NCBI GenBank assembly: GCA_030685015.1
Contig: JAUXWS010000057.1
Location: forward strand, 1-60,342
Reading direction: 5' to 3'
DNA length: 60,342 nt
Source of the DNA: a bacterium
GTDB lineage: Bacteria; CAIWAD01
Part shown: positions 41,286 through 53,813 of the stretch, in pieces
How positions within the stretch are numbered: the first letter of the stretch is position 1
How the letters are laid out: the number at the start of each line of letters is the position of its first letter
Made by a program: the position numbers and the translations under genes
Notes under the pieces: model-generated
Database searches by the model: none
What the model was told of the DNA's origin: nothing
The model's input: only the letters and a program-made list of their open reading frames with translations

Positions 41286-44200
41286 TCGACCCGCCTCCCT
41301 TGATCCGTCCCGCTTCTGGCGCCTGGCGGACGAGCGGGCCGGAGATCCGCGCGTGGCCGGCCTGGCCGCCCGCGAGTTCGTCCCGGGCAGCGCCCAGGCG
41401 CCGGAGGATCCGGCCGCCGGCATGTCCCGCCGCCGCTTCCTGGGACTGCTGGGCGCCTCGGCCGCCCTCGCCGCCGGCACGGCGGGTTGCGGCCGCGACA
41501 TCGATCGAGGCAGCATCGTGCCCTACACGCGGCGTCCCGAGGACGGCCAGCCCGGGCGGGCCGTCTGGTACGCCACCTCATGGGCGGAGGGCTGCTGGGC
41601 CTTCCCGTTGCTGGTGAAGACGCGCGAGGCGCGCCCCATTCTCATCGAAGGGAACGACCGGCACGGCGACAGCCAGGGCAGCGCTCCCGTGCGCGCCCAG
41701 GCCGAACTGCTCGCCCTCTATGATCCGGAGCGGCTTCAGGGTCCGCGGCGCGAGAGCGCCGCCGTCACCTGGGAAGAAGCGGAGACGGCCCTGGCCGCCG
41801 CCCTGCGCGGCGGCCGCGCGCTGCTGGTGGTGCCGGCCGTGCTCTCACCTGCCCGCCAGGCCTTGTTGGAGCGCCTGGAACAGGCCCTTCCCGCCCTCGA
41901 GATCGTCTCCTGGGAGGCGGCCGCCCCCCACGGCGCCCTGGCCGCCTCCGCCGGGTTGAGCGGGGCGCAGCTGCTGCCCCGCCTTCACCTGGACCGGGCC
42001 CAGGTCGTGCTTGGCCTCGAGGCCGAGCTCTTCTCCGGCGAGGGCGAGGTGACGCGCCAGATCCGCGGCTTCGTGGCCGGCCGGCACTTCGAATCCCGCG
42101 AGGGGGCCTCCCCCCGGACCATGAACCGGCTGTGGGCGGCGGAGTCCCGCATGACCCTCACCGGCGGCAAGTCCGACCAGCGCCTCCCCCTGCGCGCCTC
42201 CCGTCTGGGAGCGCTGGGCTTCGCCCTGGCCCGCCGCCTGGGTGAACTGGGCCGGACCCTTCCCGCCGGCCTGCCGGCCGGTCCCTCGCTGGCGGAACTG
42301 GCCGCCGCCGAGGGCCTGGACGCCGCCCTCCTCGAGCAGTTGGCGCAGGATCTGCAACAGGCGGACCGCGCCGCCCTGGTCGTGGCCGGACACAGCGCCG
42401 ACGCCGACGCCCATGCCGCCGCTTGGCTGCTCAACCACATGCTGGGCGCCGAGGGCCACACGGTCGAGCTGCGGCCCGCCGCCCTGCGGCCCCTGGCCAC
42501 CCCGGCCGCCCTTGCCGCCCTGGCCGGACGCCTGGCGCGCGGCGAATACAGCGCTGCCGTGCTGTGGGAGGCCAACCCCCTCTACGACGCCCCCGGCGAC
42601 TGGACCCAGGCTCTGGCCGGCGTCGATCAGCGCTTCCGGCTGGGCACTCTGCCCGATGAGAGCGCGGCCGCCTGCGCCTGGACCCTGGCCACCCACCACT
42701 GGCTGGAGAGCTGGGGCGACCTGGCGGGCGGCCTGCTGCAGCAGCCGGTGGTGGCGCCGCTCTACGACACGCGCCAGGGTGAGGACCTCTTCCTCGCCGT
42801 GCTGCGCGGCCTGGGCCAGGATGTCCCCACCTCGGCCGAGGACTGGCTGAAGTCCCGCTGGCGCGGGGAATGGACCCGCCTGAACAGCCCGCTGGCCTTC
42901 GAGGCCTTCTGGCATTCCGCCCTGCACGACGGGTTCGCCACCCAGCCCGCCGCAGTCCCGCCGCCGGCCGGACGTTGGGAGGCCCTGGCCCGCCTCGCCC
43001 CCGCCGCCGCGCCGACGGAAGGCCTGGAACTGGTGCTCCACGCCGACCGCCACCTGGGCGACGGGCGCGGAGCCAACATCGGCTGGCTGCAGGAGCTGCC
43101 GGATCCGGTCACCAAGTGCACCTGGGGCAATCCCCTCGCCCTCTCCCCCGCCGACGCCCGCCGCCTGGGCCTCCAGGACGGCGACTCGGTGCGGTTGGCG
43201 GCGGCCGGGCACGAGCTGGCCTGCACGGCGCTGGTGCAGCCCGGCCAGCGGGAGGGCACCATCGCCCTGGCGCTGGGACACGGACGCCGCGCCCTGGGCG
43301 TGGCCGAGGGGATCGGCGTCAATGCCTTCCCCCTGTTGGCGGATGGGCGTTTCATCCTGTCCGCCCGCCTGGAGCGCGCCGGCGGCAAGGGGAGCGTCCA
43401 CACCACCCAGGAGCACCATCTGATGGAGGGCCGCGATCTGGTGCGCAGCCTGTCCGTGGCGGCCTACGCCGCCGGCGGGACGGGCGCCCCCGACCATGGC
43501 GGGGGCCATGACGCGACCCTGCCCACCGGCCACGACCACGGCGTGGCGATGGAGGAGCAGGCGCCCCTCTCCCTCTACCCGGACCACGAGTACAAGGGCC
43601 ACAAGTGGGGCATGGTGATCGACCTGACCGCCTGCGTGGGCTGCGCCGGCTGCGTGATCGCCTGCCAGGCGGAGAACAACATCCCCGTGGTGGGGCCGGA
43701 ACGCATCGACGAGGGGCGCGAGATGCACTGGCTGCGCATCGACCGCTACTACGAGGGCGGCCTCGACAACCCGGACATGGTCTTCCAGCCCATGCTCTGC
43801 CAGCACTGCGACCACGCCCCCTGCGAGAACGTCTGCCCCGTGGCGGCCACCACCCACAGCGAGGACGGTCTCAACCAGATGACCTACAACCGCTGCGTGG
43901 GCACGCGCTACTGCGCCAACAACTGCCCCTACAAGGTGCGCCACTTCAACTACTTCGACTACACGGGCGGCCTGGCCGAGGTGCTGCAGCTGGCGGCCAA
44001 CCCGGAGGTGAGCATCCGCCCCCGCGGCGTGATGGAGAAGTGCACCTTCTGCGTGCAGCGCATCCAGGTGGTGAGGAGCCAGGCCCTGAGCGAGGGACGC
44101 CCCGTGGCGGACGGCGAGGTGCGGCCCGCCTGCGCCGTGGCCTGCGCCGCCGGGGCCATCACCTTCGGCGACCTCAACGGGGAGACGCTGGTGGCGCGCC

Positions 44201-44316
44201 GGGCCGCCTCCGATCGCCGCCACAAGGTGCTGGAGGAGCTGGGCGTGCGCCCGGCGGTGACCTACCTGGCCGAAGTCCGCAACCCGATCGCCGCGGGAGA
44301 CGCCCATGAGTCCTGA
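41278..44316 (+). CDS. actB: Alternative complex III subunit ActB (molybdopterin-like plus Fe-S)
   Basis: The 1012-residue subunit fuses a molybdopterin-oxidoreductase-like part (about 1-720) to an NrfC-like iron-sulfur part (about 770-1000). As in other ActB proteins the Tat motif is internal ([18 protein letters not shown], from residue 47). The Fe-S part has [36 protein letters not shown] and CTFC...CAVAC, enough for three [4Fe-4S] and one [3Fe-4S] cluster. The molybdenum cofactor is generally absent from ActB. ATG 41278 is chosen over a frame extending to 41134, which overlaps the preceding small ORF. ActC overlaps by 11 nt. Confidence 0.93.
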   Translation: MDNRPASLDPSRFWRLADERAGDPRVAGLAAREFVPGSAQAPEDPAAGMSRRRFLGLLGASAALAAGTAGCGRDIDRGSIVPYTRRPEDGQPGRAVWYATSWAEGCWAFPLLVKTREARPILIEGNDRHGDSQGSAPVRAQAELLALYDPERLQGPRRESAAVTWEEAETALAAALRGGRALLVVPAVLSPARQALLERLEQALPALEIVSWEAAAPHGALAASAGLSGAQLLPRLHLDRAQVVLGLEAELFSGEGEVTRQIRGFVAGRHFESREGASPRTMNRLWAAESRMTLTGGKSDQRLPLRASRLGALGFALARRLGELGRTLPAGLPAGPSLAELAAAEGLDAALLEQLAQDLQQADRAALVVAGHSADADAHAAAWLLNHMLGAEGHTVELRPAALRPLATPAALAALAGRLARGEYSAAVLWEANPLYDAPGDWTQALAGVDQRFRLGTLPDESAAACAWTLATHHWLESWGDLAGGLLQQPVVAPLYDTRQGEDLFLAVLRGLGQDVPTSAEDWLKSRWRGEWTRLNSPLAFEAFWHSALHDGFATQPAAVPPPAGRWEALARLAPAAAPTEGLELVLHADRHLGDGRGANIGWLQELPDPVTKCTWGNPLALSPADARRLGLQDGDSVRLAAAGHELACTALVQPGQREGTIALALGHGRRALGVAEGIGVNAFPLLADGRFILSARLERAGGKGSVHTTQEHHLMEGRDLVRSLSVAAYAAGGTGAPDHGGGHDATLPTGHDHGVAMEEQAPLSLYPDHEYKGHKWGMVIDLTACVGCAGCVIACQAENNIPVVGPERIDEGREMHWLRIDRYYEGGLDNPDMVFQPMLCQHCDHAPCENVCPVAATTHSEDGLNQMTYNRCVGTRYCANNCPYKVRHFNYFDYTGGLAEVLQLAANPEVSIRPRGVMEKCTFCVQRIQVVRSQALSEGRPVADGEVRPACAVACAAGAITFGDLNGETLVARRAASDRRHKVLEELGVRPAVTYLAEVRNPIAAGDAHES

Positions 44317-45688
44317 CGCCATCCTGGCCGAGGTCCGCCCCAAGCCAATTGTCGTGGGCGAGGTCAGCCTGGGCATGGTGGACGATGCCGTCTTCCAGCC
44401 CATGGAGCGCAAGCCGCCGCTCGCCTGGTGGGTGGCCATCGCCTTCACCACGGCCCTCATGCTGGCCGGCTTCGCCCTCATCGGCTACACCTTCTACATG
44501 GGGATCGGGGTCTGGGGCAACAACGACCCCGTCTTCTGGGGCTGGGACATCACCAACTTCGTCTTCTGGGTGGGCATCGGCCACGCCGGCACGCTGATCA
44601 GCGCCGTGCTCTTCCTCTTCCGCCAGCGCTGGCGCAACGCCATCGCGCGTCTGGCCGAGGCCATGACCATCTTCGCCGTGATGTGCGCCGGCATCTTCCC
44701 CGCCATCCACGTGGGCCGGCCCTGGCTCGCCTTCTGGCTCTTCCCCTACCCCAACCAGCGCGGCATGTGGATCAACTTCAACAGCCCGCTGGCCTGGGAC
44801 GTCTTCGCCGTCAGCACCTACTTCACCGTCTCCCTCTTCTTCTGGTACGTGGGCCTCATCCCCGACCTCGCCAGCGCCCGGGACCGGGCCAAAGGAGTCG
44901 TCCAGCGGGCGGTCTACGGCGCCCTGAGCCTGGGCTGGCGCGGGGCGGCGCGGCACTGGAACCACTACGAGAAGGCCTACATGATCCTGGCCGGACTGGC
45001 CACGCCGCTGGTGCTCTCCGTGCACAGCATCGTCTCCTTCGACTTCGCCACCAGCGTCATCCCCGGCTGGCACACCACCATCTTCCCGCCCTATTTCGTG
45101 GCCGGCGCCGTCTTCAGCGGCTTCGCCATGGTGGTGACCGTCCTCGTCTTCGTGCGCCGCATCATGGGCCTCGAGCACCTCATCACCATGGACCACATGG
45201 AGGTGATGAACAAGGTGATCCTGGTGACGGGCTCGATGGTGGGCTACGCCTACGGCATGGAGTTCTTCATCGCCTGGTACGGCGGCGTGCCCTACGAGCA
45301 CTTCGTGTTCATGAACCGCGCCACCGGCCCCTATGCCTGGGCCTACTGGACGATGGTCAGCTGCAACGTCATCGCGCCGCAGCTCTTCTGGTTCCGGCGC
45401 ATCCGCCGCTCGCTGGCCGCCATGTTCGCCATCTCCATCGTCGTCAACATCGGCATGTGGTTCGAGCGCTTCGTCATCATCGCCACCAGCCTGCACCGGG
45501 ACTACCTGCCCAGCGCCTGGGGCTACTATCGGCCCACCCTGGTGGACATGGGCATCTTTGCCGGCACCTTCGGCCTCTTCTTCACCATGATCCTGCTCTT
45601 CGCCCGCACCCTGCCCGTCATCGCCACGGCGGAGCTGAAGGCCGTGCTGCCCGGCGCCCAGCCCCGGCATGGAGGCCACCATGAGTGA
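44306..45688 (+). CDS. actC: Alternative complex III subunit ActC (NrfD-like quinol oxidase subunit)
   Basis: The 460-residue protein has ten predicted membrane helices and the NrfD/PsrC fold. It starts with a soluble segment followed by [21 protein letters not shown]. ActC holds a quinol-binding site and conducts protons or electrons to ActB. Residues in [19 protein letters not shown] and [18 protein letters not shown] are typical of the NrfD family. It overlaps actB by 11 nt and the next gene by 8 nt. Confidence 0.92.
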   Translation: MSPDAILAEVRPKPIVVGEVSLGMVDDAVFQPMERKPPLAWWVAIAFTTALMLAGFALIGYTFYMGIGVWGNNDPVFWGWDITNFVFWVGIGHAGTLISAVLFLFRQRWRNAIARLAEAMTIFAVMCAGIFPAIHVGRPWLAFWLFPYPNQRGMWINFNSPLAWDVFAVSTYFTVSLFFWYVGLIPDLASARDRAKGVVQRAVYGALSLGWRGAARHWNHYEKAYMILAGLATPLVLSVHSIVSFDFATSVIPGWHTTIFPPYFVAGAVFSGFAMVVTVLVFVRRIMGLEHLITMDHMEVMNKVILVTGSMVGYAYGMEFFIAWYGGVPYEHFVFMNRATGPYAWAYWTMVSCNVIAPQLFWFRRIRRSLAAMFAISIVVNIGMWFERFVIIATSLHRDYLPSAWGYYRPTLVDMGIFAGTFGLFFTMILLFARTLPVIATAELKAVLPGAQPRHGGHHE

Positions 45689-46847
45689 TCGTCCCTTCCT
45701 GGTCCTGGGCCTCTACGAGGACGCCCAGCGCCTGGTGGAGGCGGTGCGCGCCCTGCGCCCCACCTTCGGCGAGCGTCTCGAGGCCTACACGCCCTATCCC
45801 GTCCATGGACTGGAGAAGGCGCTGGGGCTGCCCAAATCCCACGTGGGGAAGATCGTCCTCGTGCTGGGCCTGGCCGGGCTGGCCATCGCCCTGGGCTTCC
45901 AGACCTGGGTCTTCACCACCGACTACCAGATCCAGTTCGGCGGCAAGCCCTACTTTTCCTGGGCCAGTTTCATCCCCATCGTCTTCGAGGTGACGGTCCT
46001 GCTCGCCTCCATCGTGGGCGCCGTGTTCGGCATGCTGGCGCTGGCCAACAAGCTGCCCCACTACTCGCACCCCATCCTCGCCAGCCGCTCCATGCCGCGC
46101 ATCACGCGGGACCGCTTCGCCCTGGCCGTCAGCGTCGCCACGCCGGAAGAGGCGGCGGCGGCCGAGGCCGCCCTGCGCCAGGCGGGAGCGCCCGAGATCG
46201 AGCACGTGACCGGCAGCGACGACCTGGGCACGGGCACCCTGCTGCCGCTCAAGCCCGTCCTCGCCACCGTGCTCATTTGCGTGCTGGCCGGGATCGGCAC
46301 CTGGCACCTGGTGCGGCTGTGGAACGTGATTCCCCTCATCGCCGTGATGGACGAGCAGGAGCGGGTCCAGCCCTTCCGCCCGGCCGCCTTCTTCCCCGAC
46401 GGCCAGTCCATGCGGCAGCCGGTGGCGGGCACGGTGGCGCGGGGCGCCGCCCATGCCGCCTGGACCACCCCCGAGGAGGCCGGCCGCCTCCTGGCCAACC
46501 CGCTGCCGCCCTCCGCCGAGATCCTCGCCCGCGGCCGGCGCGCCTACGAGACCCATTGCCTGGTCTGCCACGGCCAGTTGGGGGACGGCGCCAAGCTCCT
46601 CTCCGACAAGTACACGGGCGCCCCGGCCAACTTCCACACGGCGCTGCTCAAGGGCGTGCCCGACGGGCACCTCTACGCGGTGATCAGCCAGGGCAAGAAC
46701 ACGATGGCGGGCTACGGCAAGGATATCAAGCCCGATGACCGCTGGGCGCTGGTCCACTACCTGCGCGCCCTGCAACGGGCCCTGGACGCCCCCGAGGGCG
46801 ACCTGCGCCACGCCGCCAGCCAACCGGCCGAGGGAGGACAGCACTGA
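45681..46847 (+). CDS. ActD-ActE fusion (DUF3341 plus cytochrome c)
   Basis: Two act subunits are joined in one 388-residue protein. Residues about 1-175 match ActD (DUF3341): [19 protein letters not shown], two helices ([36 protein letters not shown]) and LPHYSHPIL. Residues about 200-375 are ActE-like: a membrane anchor, then [15 protein letters not shown] (single CXXCH) and KNTMAGYG with a Met for the axial ligand. In the textbook order these are separate genes; fusions occur in some lineages. GGAGG before the ATG at 45681 supports the start, and actF begins inside its stop. Confidence 0.9.
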   Translation: MSDRPFLVLGLYEDAQRLVEAVRALRPTFGERLEAYTPYPVHGLEKALGLPKSHVGKIVLVLGLAGLAIALGFQTWVFTTDYQIQFGGKPYFSWASFIPIVFEVTVLLASIVGAVFGMLALANKLPHYSHPILASRSMPRITRDRFALAVSVATPEEAAAAEAALRQAGAPEIEHVTGSDDLGTGTLLPLKPVLATVLICVLAGIGTWHLVRLWNVIPLIAVMDEQERVQPFRPAAFFPDGQSMRQPVAGTVARGAAHAAWTTPEEAGRLLANPLPPSAEILARGRRAYETHCLVCHGQLGDGAKLLSDKYTGAPANFHTALLKGVPDGHLYAVISQGKNTMAGYGKDIKPDDRWALVHYLRALQRALDAPEGDLRHAASQPAEGGQH

Positions 46848-48007
46848 TGGACAAGGCCAGGCTTCATCCCTTCGTCCTGGGCATGACCATCCTGGGCGCC
46901 CTGGGCGTGGCCGCCTCCTGGTTCGCCGGCGGCCTGCCACGCTTCGGCGCCAACTGGATCATCTGGTCGCTCCTGCTGCTGTCGGTGGCCCTGGGCTCCC
47001 TCTTCCTGGTGGCGCTGGAGCACCTGACCCGCGCCCAGTGGAGCATCGTGCTGCGCCGCGTGCCGGAGCGCCTGGCCGGCCTGCTGCCCGCGCTGGCCAT
47101 CCTTTTCGCCATCGGCGCGGCGCTGGGCCTGGGCGGCGCCTTCGGCTGGGCCACGCCCGAGTTCCGCCAGGCCATGGTGACGGAGCACCACCAGCACAGC
47201 AAGGCCATCTGGTACGCCACACCCTTCTTCCTGGCGCGCCTGGCCGCCATCTTCGCCATCTGGCTGGTCTCCTGGCGCCTGCTGGCGGGCGGCTCGGTCA
47301 AGCAGGACGAGAGTCGCGACCCGCGCTTCAGCCTTTTCGCCAAGCGCTACAGCGCGCCCTTCATGTGGCTCTTCGCCCTCAGCGTCACCATCCTCGGGGT
47401 GGACTGGTTGATGGGCATGTCGCCGCGCTGGTTCAGCACCATGTTCGGCATCTACACCTTCGCCGGCGTCTTTCTCAGCGGCTTGGCCGCCACCACCCTG
47501 GGCATCCTGCACCTGCAGCGCCGGGGACGCCTGACGGAGGTGCGCGGCGACCACCTCTACAGCCTGGGCGGCTTCCTCTTCGCCTTCACCGTCTTCTGGG
47601 CCTACATCGCCTTCAGCCAGTTCATGCTCATCTGGTACGCCAACCTGCCCGAGGAGACCTTCTGGTTCCACGCGCGGCTGACGCAGGGCTGGTACCCGGT
47701 GACCATCCTCCTGGCCGTGGTGCGTTTCGTCATCCCCTTCTTCGCCCTCCTCTCGCGGGAGGTGAAGATGGACGCGCGCCGCCTGGCCTGGGTGGCTTGG
47801 CTCATCCTGGCCGGGCAGGCCCTCGACCTCTACTGGCTGATCTTCCCCGAGCTGGGTCTGGGCTTCGTCCTGGGTTGGCAGGAGCTGGCCTTCGCCCTCT
47901 GCTTCACCGGCCTGGGTCTGATCCTGGCGCAGCGCCGCATGGCCGTGGGGAAGGACCTGCCGGTGGGCGACCCCAATCTCGACACCAGCCTTCACTATCA
48001 CTTGTAG
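46847..48007 (+). CDS. actF: Alternative complex III subunit ActF
   Basis: The 386-residue membrane protein has about ten helices and the ActF features VTEHHQHSKAIWYATPFFLARL and SAPFMWLFALSVTILGVDWLMGMSPRW-type segments (here shortened). It is structurally related to ActC without the full quinol site. It shares one base with the stop of the previous gene (TGATG). Confidence 0.9.
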   Translation: MDKARLHPFVLGMTILGALGVAASWFAGGLPRFGANWIIWSLLLLSVALGSLFLVALEHLTRAQWSIVLRRVPERLAGLLPALAILFAIGAALGLGGAFGWATPEFRQAMVTEHHQHSKAIWYATPFFLARLAAIFAIWLVSWRLLAGGSVKQDESRDPRFSLFAKRYSAPFMWLFALSVTILGVDWLMGMSPRWFSTMFGIYTFAGVFLSGLAATTLGILHLQRRGRLTEVRGDHLYSLGGFLFAFTVFWAYIAFSQFMLIWYANLPEETFWFHARLTQGWYPVTILLAVVRFVIPFFALLSREVKMDARRLAWVAWLILAGQALDLYWLIFPELGLGFVLGWQELAFALCFTGLGLILAQRRMAVGKDLPVGDPNLDTSLHYHL

Positions 48008-48016
48008 GAAACGCCC

Positions 48017-48889
48017 ATGGCGCACAGCGACCGCCCATCCCTGCTGCCGACCCTGGCCTGGAGCCTGGCCATCCTGCTGGCCATGGTCATCTTCTTCGGC
48101 CTGCTGGTGGGTCCGGCGCTGACCCGGCCCGCCTCCCTGGCCGGCCACGGCTACCAGCCGCCCGCCGCCCCCGCCGATCTCACCGAGTTCGCGCCGGTGC
48201 CGGGCCGGCAGGCCCCGGGGATCGATCTGGCCCGCGCCCTGGCCGGGGATCCGGAGCTGCGCGGCTGGGCCAAGGCCGAGTACGACAAGATCTGCGTCGC
48301 CTGCCACGGGCCGCAGGGCAAGGGTGACGGTCCCGCCGGCGCCGCCCTGGGCGCGCGGGACTTCTCGCAGGCGACAGGCTGGAAAAACGGCCCCGCCTTG
48401 ACCGGCATCTTCGAGACGCTGACGCAGGGCCTGCCCCCCGGCATGCCCGCTTATGACACCTACGGACCCGCCCAGCGCCTGGCCCTGGCCCATGTCGTGC
48501 AGTCCTTCATGGCCTTTCCAGCGCCGGTGGCCGGGGCGGCCGAGGTGGCGGCGTTGGACGCGCGCCACAGCCTGAGCGCCGGCGTGCGCGAGCCGGCCCG
48601 CGTGCCGGTCCGCGTGGCCCTGGCCCGTCTGGCGGAGGAGGCCGTCGCGCCGACCCTGCGCCGTGAGACGCTGCCCGCCGATTTGCGCCATCTGGTGCTG
48701 GATGCGGGCCGCGCCGGGGCGACCCTGGCCGGTCTGCGCGGCCGGAGCGGCCCCGAGCTGGCCGCCGCCCTGCATGCGGGCGCGCCGGGCAACGGCTTCT
48801 CCCTTGCCCTGGGCACGCTGGGTGGAAGTGACTGGCAGCGCCTCGCCGCCGCCCTGCCGGGTGCCCTGGAGCTGGCCGCGGCACACTGA
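48017..48889 (+). CDS. Membrane-anchored cytochrome c, act operon
   Basis: The 290-residue protein has a membrane anchor (LAWSLAILLAMVIFFGLLV) and a cytochrome c domain (about 75-170) with one heme site CVACHGPQGKGDG and TQGLPPGMPAYD with the likely Met ligand. The last 120 residues are Ala/Arg/Leu-rich with no recognised fold. It may be a second ActE-like subunit or the electron carrier between ACIII and the oxidase. A terminator-like hairpin follows. Confidence 0.85.
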   Translation: MAHSDRPSLLPTLAWSLAILLAMVIFFGLLVGPALTRPASLAGHGYQPPAAPADLTEFAPVPGRQAPGIDLARALAGDPELRGWAKAEYDKICVACHGPQGKGDGPAGAALGARDFSQATGWKNGPALTGIFETLTQGLPPGMPAYDTYGPAQRLALAHVVQSFMAFPAPVAGAAEVAALDARHSLSAGVREPARVPVRVALARLAEEAVAPTLRRETLPADLRHLVLDAGRAGATLAGLRGRSGPELAAALHAGAPGNGFSLALGTLGGSDWQRLAAALPGALELAAAH

Positions 48890-48899
48890 CCGACAAGCG

Positions 48900-48935
48900 G
48901 GAGGCTGCCCGCCGCCGGATGGGCAGTCCTTTTTT
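48900..48935 (+). terminator. Terminator or attenuator between ACIII and oxidase genes
   Basis: GGA(GG)CTGCCC pairs with GGGCAGTCC (9 bp, one 2-nt bulge, 10-nt loop), followed directly by six T residues (48930-48935). It lies 10 bp after the cytochrome stop and 57 bp before sco. An AT-richer stretch after it could hold a promoter for the oxidase genes. Confidence 0.75.
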
Positions 48936-48992
48936 GATCTTGATTGTTTGGCTTGGCTAAGTTTGTTGGAGAAAAAACAGGTGAGGAGCGCC

Positions 48993-49882
48993 ATGCATGG
49001 GCCAACACGATCCCGCGGCCGCCTGCCCGCCGCGCTGCTGGGGTTATGCCTCGTCCTTTGGCCGGTGGCCGGATCCCTGGCGCGGGCCGGGGCGGGGGAG
49101 GCCACGGAGAGCGGGGCGGGCGAGGGGGTATTCTTCGATGAGCAGCTGGGCGGCGTCCTGCCCGGCGACATCGAGCTGGTGGACGAGGCGGGCCGCCCGG
49201 TGCGCCTGGCGGAGCTGGTGGACCGTCCCACCATCCTCACCTTCGTCTACTTCGACTGCCCGGGCATCTGCACGCCGCTCCTGAACGAGATCGCCGACGT
49301 GCTGGGCAAGACGGACCTGGACCCGCGTCAGCAGCCCTTCCAACTGCTCACGGTCAGTTTCGAGCCGCGGGACACGCCGGCGGTGGCCGCCGAGAAGCGG
49401 GCCAACTACCTGGCCCAGCTGAGCCGCCCCCTGCCCCCCGAGACCTGGCGCTTCCTGACCGGGGAGGCCGGGCAGCTCCAGCGGCTGACCAAGGCCGCCG
49501 GCTTCTCCTACAAGAAGGCCGGCTTCGAGTACGTCCATCCGGGGGGCCTCGTCCTCCTCTCGCCGGAGCGCAAGATCGTGCGCTACCTCTACGGCACGGA
49601 GTTCCTCCCCTTCGATTTAAAGATGGGCGTGATGGAGGCGGCCAAGGGCACCGTGCTGCCCACCACGGCGCGCCTGCTCACCATCTGTTTCAGCTACGAC
49701 CCCCAGGGCCGCACCTACGTCTTCAGCACGATGAAAGTGGTGGGCAGCAGCATGCTGCTCACGGTGGGGCTCTTCGCCGGCTTCCTGGCCGCCACCGGCC
49801 ACCGCGGCCGGCGGGGCCTGGGACGGCGCCCGGACACGACGCGCGGCACGGACAGCAGGGGACCATCCACAGGGGAGGGGGC

Positions 49883-49886
<4 letters not shown>
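48993..49886 (+). CDS. Sco1/SenC copper chaperone
   Basis: The 297-residue protein has a thioredoxin fold with the copper-binding CPGIC motif (Cys89, Cys93) and His182 (YVHPGG). It has an N-terminal signal or anchor (LPAALLGLCLVLWPVAGSLA) and a C-terminal membrane helix (SSMLLTVGLFAGFLAATG). Sco proteins load copper onto the CuA site of oxidase subunit II, matching the downstream genes. GAGGAG precedes the ATG at 48993. The end overlaps coxA by 4 nt. Confidence 0.92.
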
Positions 49887-51507
<1,621 letters not shown>

Positions 51508-51511
<4 letters not shown>

Positions 51512-52149
51512 GGCAGGCCGCCACCACCGCCGCGGCGGCGACCGTCGCCGCCCACGCCCCGCACAAAGACTACGAGGGCGCCAAGACGGGGATGTGGATC
51601 TTCCTCTTCACGGAGCTGCTCCTCTTCGGCGGCCTCTTCCTCATCTACGCCGTCTATCGCACCCTCTACACCCACGATTTCCACCTGGCCGCCATGGAAC
51701 TCAACGTGCCGCTGGGGGTGACCAACACCTTCGTCCTGCTCACCAGCAGCCTGACCATGGTGCTGGCCGTGACGGCCCTGCAGAAGGGGGACCGCGCCTC
51801 CGCGCTCAACAGCCTCTTCTGGACCATCTTCCTGGCGGGCGTCTTCCTCGTCATCAAGTTCTTCGAGTGGAGCGCCAAGTTCGTCCACGGCCTCAATCCG
51901 GGCGCCGAGCACCTGAAGTCCCTGCCCGCCGGCGAGGGCCTCTTCTACGGCCTCTACTTCGTGATGACCGGCCTCCACGGCTTCCACGTGGTGGTGGGCA
52001 TGGTCCTGCTCACCGTCATCGCCCTGCAGGTGAAGAGCGGGCGCATCCACCAGGGGGACTTCGTGAAGCTGGAGAACGCCGGCCTCTACTGGCACCTGGT
52101 GGACCTCGTCTGGATCTTCCTGCTGCCGCTCTTCTACCTGACGAACTGA
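51508..52149 (+). CDS. coxC: Cytochrome c oxidase subunit III
   Basis: The 213-residue protein has the heme-copper oxidase subunit III fold: TGMWIFLFTELLLFGGLF, LLTSSLTMVLAVTAL, FYGLYFVMTGLHGFHVVVGM and AGLYWHLVDLVWIFLLPLFYL. The ATG at 51508 overlaps the coxA stop by 4 nt. The gene is placed between subunits I and IV. Confidence 0.93.
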
Positions 52150-52159
52150 GGAGGACGCC

Positions 52160-52486
52160 ATGCCCGACCACGCGCACGACCAGGCCGGCGCCCATGACGA
52201 TGGCCGCGTCGCCACCCACGCGCCCCAGCCCTACTCGACCTTCATCGGGATCTGGGCGGCGCTGATGCTCCTCACCTGCGTCACGGTGACGGCCTCCATC
52301 CACTGGCCCGGCGCCGTGGGCACGGCTGTGGCCATGATGGTGACGCCCATCAAGGCGGCCCTCGTGCTCCTCTACTTCATGCACCTGAAGTGGGAGCCGC
52401 CCGTCTTCAAGATCATGTTCCTGGCCGCCGTGGCCCTGATGGCGGTCTTCATGGGCCTGAGTTTCTTCGACTACCTCTACCGCTAG
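52160..52486 (+). CDS. Prokaryotic cytochrome c oxidase subunit IV
   Basis: This 108-residue membrane protein has three hydrophobic helices and the motif TPIKAALVLLYFMHLKWE, typical of small COX IV (CtaF/COX4-like) subunits that stabilise the oxidase. A His-rich N-terminus (PDHAHDQAGAH) may bind metal. Confidence 0.9.
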   Translation: MPDHAHDQAGAHDDGRVATHAPQPYSTFIGIWAALMLLTCVTVTASIHWPGAVGTAVAMMVTPIKAALVLLYFMHLKWEPPVFKIMFLAAVALMAVFMGLSFFDYLYR

Positions 52487-52495
52487 GAGCCCGTC

Positions 52496-53389
52496 ATGCA
52501 GGGAGCCTCAAGCTATTCCGGCATCGTCGACCAGGCCTTCTGGTACATCCTGGGCATCTCGGCCTTGCTGCTGGTGGGCATCACCGCGGTGATGATCTGG
52601 TTCGCCGTGCGCTACAGCCGCAAGCGCAACCCCCATCCGGCGCAGATCCACGGCAGCGTCCTGCTGGAGACGCTCTGGACGGTGATCCCCACCCTCCTCG
52701 TCCTCAGCATGTTCTGGTACGGCTGGACCGGTTTCAAGGTGATGCGCAAGATCCCGGCGGACGCCATGCCCGTCAAGGTGACGGCCCGCATGTGGAGCTG
52801 GAGTTTCGAGTACGAGGACGGCCGCCGTTCCAGCGAACTGGTGGTGCCCCAGGGCCGCCCCGTGCGCCTCGAGATCGAGAGCCGCGACGTGCTGCACAGC
52901 TTCTTCGTGCCCGCTTTCCGCCTGAAGGAGGACGCCGTCCCCGGCCGCACCAACAAGGCCTGGTTCCAGGCCGACCGGGTCGGCGCCTACGACCTCTTCT
53001 GCGCCGAGTACTGCGGCGACCAGCATGCCCGCATGCTGAGCAAGGTCCATGTCCTGCCCGAGGCCGAGTTCGCGGTCTGGCGGGCCAATCCGCCCGCCCT
53101 GCTGCGCGGACCGGACCTGCTGGCCGCCAAGGGCTGCGTCACCTGCCACAGTCTGGACGGCAGCCGCCTGATCGGCCCCTCCTTCAAGGGCCTGCCCGGC
53201 CGTCGCACCCGCGTGACCAGCGGCGGGGCGGACCGCGAGATCACGGCGGACGAGGCCTACCTGCGACGCTCCATCCTGGAGCCCAGGGCGGACCTGGTCA
53301 AGGGCTACGATCCGGTCATGCCCGAGCAGCGGGACCTGCTGACCGACGAGGAGCTGGACGAGATCATCGCGACGCTGCTGGGCCTGTAG
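52496..53389 (+). CDS. coxB: Cytochrome c oxidase subunit II with cytochrome c domain (caa3)
   Basis: The 297-residue subunit has two N-terminal helices, a cupredoxin domain with CuA ligands His134, Cys169, Glu171, Cys173, His177 and Met180 (CAEYCGDQHARM) and a C-terminal cytochrome c with CVTCH (Cys214-His218) and PVMPEQ with the axial Met. This fusion defines a caa3-type oxidase. No signal peptide of the lipoprotein kind is seen. Order I-III-IV-II in this operon is unusual. Confidence 0.95.
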   Translation: MQGASSYSGIVDQAFWYILGISALLLVGITAVMIWFAVRYSRKRNPHPAQIHGSVLLETLWTVIPTLLVLSMFWYGWTGFKVMRKIPADAMPVKVTARMWSWSFEYEDGRRSSELVVPQGRPVRLEIESRDVLHSFFVPAFRLKEDAVPGRTNKAWFQADRVGAYDLFCAEYCGDQHARMLSKVHVLPEAEFAVWRANPPALLRGPDLLAAKGCVTCHSLDGSRLIGPSFKGLPGRRTRVTSGGADREITADEAYLRRSILEPRADLVKGYDPVMPEQRDLLTDEELDEIIATLLGL

Positions 53390-53434
53390 CGCAGGCCAGC
53401 CACAGAAGTTGGCCCACGTGGGAGGAGCCCGACC

Positions 53435-53785
53435 ATGATCCATCCGGACACGGACGAAGGCCGCATCTCCATCGCCGTCTATCGGCCCAAGCCCGGCCGC
53501 GAGGCCGAGCTGCTCCGGGTCGTCGCCGGGCACCTGCCCCTCCTGCGCGCCGAGGGGCTGGCCACGGCGCGGGAGGCCATCGTCATGCAGGCCGCCGACG
53601 GCACCATCCTTGAGGTCTTCGAGTGGGTCTCCGCTGCCGCCATCGATGAGGCGCACCACAATCCGCTCGTGATGGCCCATTGGGAGCGCCTCGGCGAGGC
53701 CAGTGACCACCTTCCGCTCAAGGATCTGGCCGAGGCCGTGTCGCTCTTCGCGGGCTTCCGCCCGCTCCCGGCGGGAGCGACATGA
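53435..53785 (+). CDS. ABM-like dimeric alpha/beta-barrel protein
   Basis: The 116-residue protein looks like the antibiotic-biosynthesis-monooxygenase/ferredoxin-like family: ISIAVYRPKPGREAELLRVVAGHLPLL, a second strand with GTILEVFEWVS, and HHNPLVMAHWERLGE. Members are small oxygenases, isomerases or heme-related enzymes. It sits between the oxidase and CtaB genes, so a link to heme is possible but not shown. Confidence 0.65.
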   Translation: MIHPDTDEGRISIAVYRPKPGREAELLRVVAGHLPLLRAEGLATAREAIVMQAADGTILEVFEWVSAAAIDEAHHNPLVMAHWERLGEASDHLPLKDLAEAVSLFAGFRPLPAGAT

Positions 53786-53813
53786 TGGCCCGGACGCCAG
53801 GCGGGGGACGGCG

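Noticed and set aside
41845-44481. 878-codon antisense frame over actB
   Set aside because: The plus strand has all ActB motifs; the antisense frame reflects codon bias in high-GC DNA.
46757-49240. 827-codon antisense frame over actF, cytochrome c and sco
   Set aside because: No domain, and the plus-strand genes are well supported.
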